Shown here in pieces: positions 4,873 to 5,405 of a stretch of 5,405 nucleotides of DNA. A program made the translations under genes and the position numbers. This DNA is from Clostridiales bacterium (GTDB lineage: Bacteria > Bacillota > Clostridia > Christensenellales > JAISNN01), in assembly GCA_031289865.1 (NCBI GenBank), contig JAITOQ010000257.1, positions 1 through 5,405 on the forward strand, written 5' to 3'. The stretch's first letter is position 1. Each line of letters opens with the position of its first letter. The notes under the pieces are model-generated. The model worked only from the letters and a program-made list of their open reading frames with translations. It had not been told where the DNA came from and made no database searches.

Positions 4873-5405
4873 ATGAAAATAGTAGAGTTATATAGCGGTG
4901 AAACCGTAAGAAACCGCGTCAAGGAGCTTGCGGAAGCAATAAAGAGAGATTATCCGTCGGACGAAACTTTGGTATGCGTATGCGTATTGAGGGGAGCGGT
5001 GCTGTTTTTTTCCGACCTCGTAAAAGCCATGCCCGACATGGATTTGAGGTTTGATTTTGTCACGCTTTCCTCTTACGAAAACGCGGTCTATTCGAGCGGC
5101 AGAGTCAAGCTCATCGCGGACATGCGCGAAAATGTAGAGGGCAAAAACGTGATTGTCGTCGAGGATATCGTGGACAGCGGTCACACCGTAAAGTATTTGA
5201 GACAGTATTTTGAATCAAAGAAAGCCAAAAGCTGCCGTATCGCGTGCCTCCTCGACAAGCCTTGCAACCGTCAAGTAGACGTAACCGCCGATTATACCGC
5301 ATTCGTCTTAGACCGCGACCGCTATATAGTGGGCTACGGCTTGGACGCGGCACAAAGATATCGCAACTTAGACGGGGTGTATGAATTTATAGTTGAAGCA
5401 ACGTG
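4873..5405 (+). CDS. hpt: Hypoxanthine(-guanine) phosphoribosyltransferase, 3' end at window edge
   Basis: It converts hypoxanthine and guanine plus PRPP to IMP and GMP in cytoplasmic purine salvage. An open frame of 177 codons runs from ATG to the edge. Seen: VLRGAVLFFSDL (38-49, the LKG-type pyrophosphate loop), TLSSYENAVYSSGRV (64-78, the SSY flexible loop), VIVVEDIVDSGHT (93-105, the PRPP-binding motif with Glu97, Asp98 and catalytic-base candidate Asp101), LLDKP (126-130) and YIVGYGLDAAQRYRNL (151-166). The family usually has about 175-185 residues and ends soon after YRNL, so the protein is essentially complete; the window stops on TG of codon 178, which would be TGA if the next base is A. 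ATG 4873 is the only in-frame ATG after the upstream stop at 4858. It is probably cotranscribed with the permease. Confidence 0.93.
   Translation, partial: MKIVELYSGETVRNRVKELAEAIKRDYPSDETLVCVCVLRGAVLFFSDLVKAMPDMDLRFDFVTLSSYENAVYSSGRVKLIADMRENVEGKNVIVVEDIVDSGHTVKYLRQYFESKKAKSCRIACLLDKPCNRQVDVTADYTAFVLDRDRYIVGYGLDAAQRYRNLDGVYEFIVEAT

Noticed and set aside
4888..5353. Two overlapping reverse-strand open frames opposite hpt
   Set aside because: They are shadows of the hpt coding sequence, whose forward frame carries clear HPRT motifs.

Overview
The window looks like a piece of a low-to-medium GC Gram-positive chromosome, most likely an uncultured Clostridia-type Bacillota. This is an inference from strong GGAGG-type Shine-Dalgarno sites, A-rich intergenic DNA, an L10 leader with a transcription attenuator of the kind known in Bacillus, and the protein sequences. 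Exact taxonomy cannot be read from the window. All genes run on the + strand, and the content is mainly housekeeping and purine salvage. I see no mobile genes, CRISPR array, tRNA or rRNA.

Layout. Positions 1-237 are a ribosomal-protein leader: a kink-turn-like L10-binding hairpin, then an intrinsic terminator acting as attenuator, then a second hairpin before the rplJ ribosome-binding site. rplJ (L10, 238-756) and rplL (L7/L12, 872-1246) form the L10-L12 stalk operon, closed by a strong intrinsic terminator (1260-1305). rpoB does not follow. The next gene is rpiB (ribose-5-phosphate isomerase B, 1327-1776), whose start lies 21 nt after the terminator U-tract. A sigma-A-like promoter (1840-1868) with a stem-loop at the predicted 5' end then drives a membrane-embedded M28-family metallopeptidase (1965-3182), closed by another intrinsic hairpin (3195-3230). 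A short interspersed repeat of the GTCATTCCGAG...GAATCTC type (3243-3269) lies just before an AzgA/PbuG-type NCS2 purine permease (3331-4851). That is followed after 21 nt by hpt (hypoxanthine phosphoribosyltransferase, 4873 to the window edge).

How the genes work together. The permease and hpt make a coherent purine salvage pair: import of hypoxanthine, guanine or adenine, and conversion of hypoxanthine and guanine to nucleotides with PRPP. RpiB supplies or recycles ribose-5-phosphate, the PRPP precursor, so a loose metabolic link exists, although separate transcription units are predicted. The L10/L12 unit is probably autoregulated through its leader.

The most unusual items are the M28 peptidase whose catalytic domain is interrupted by two transmembrane hairpins, the hpt gene with a perfect TATAAT so close to its start that a near-leaderless transcript is possible, and the two-state leader upstream of rplJ. 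No clearly new multi-gene system is visible.
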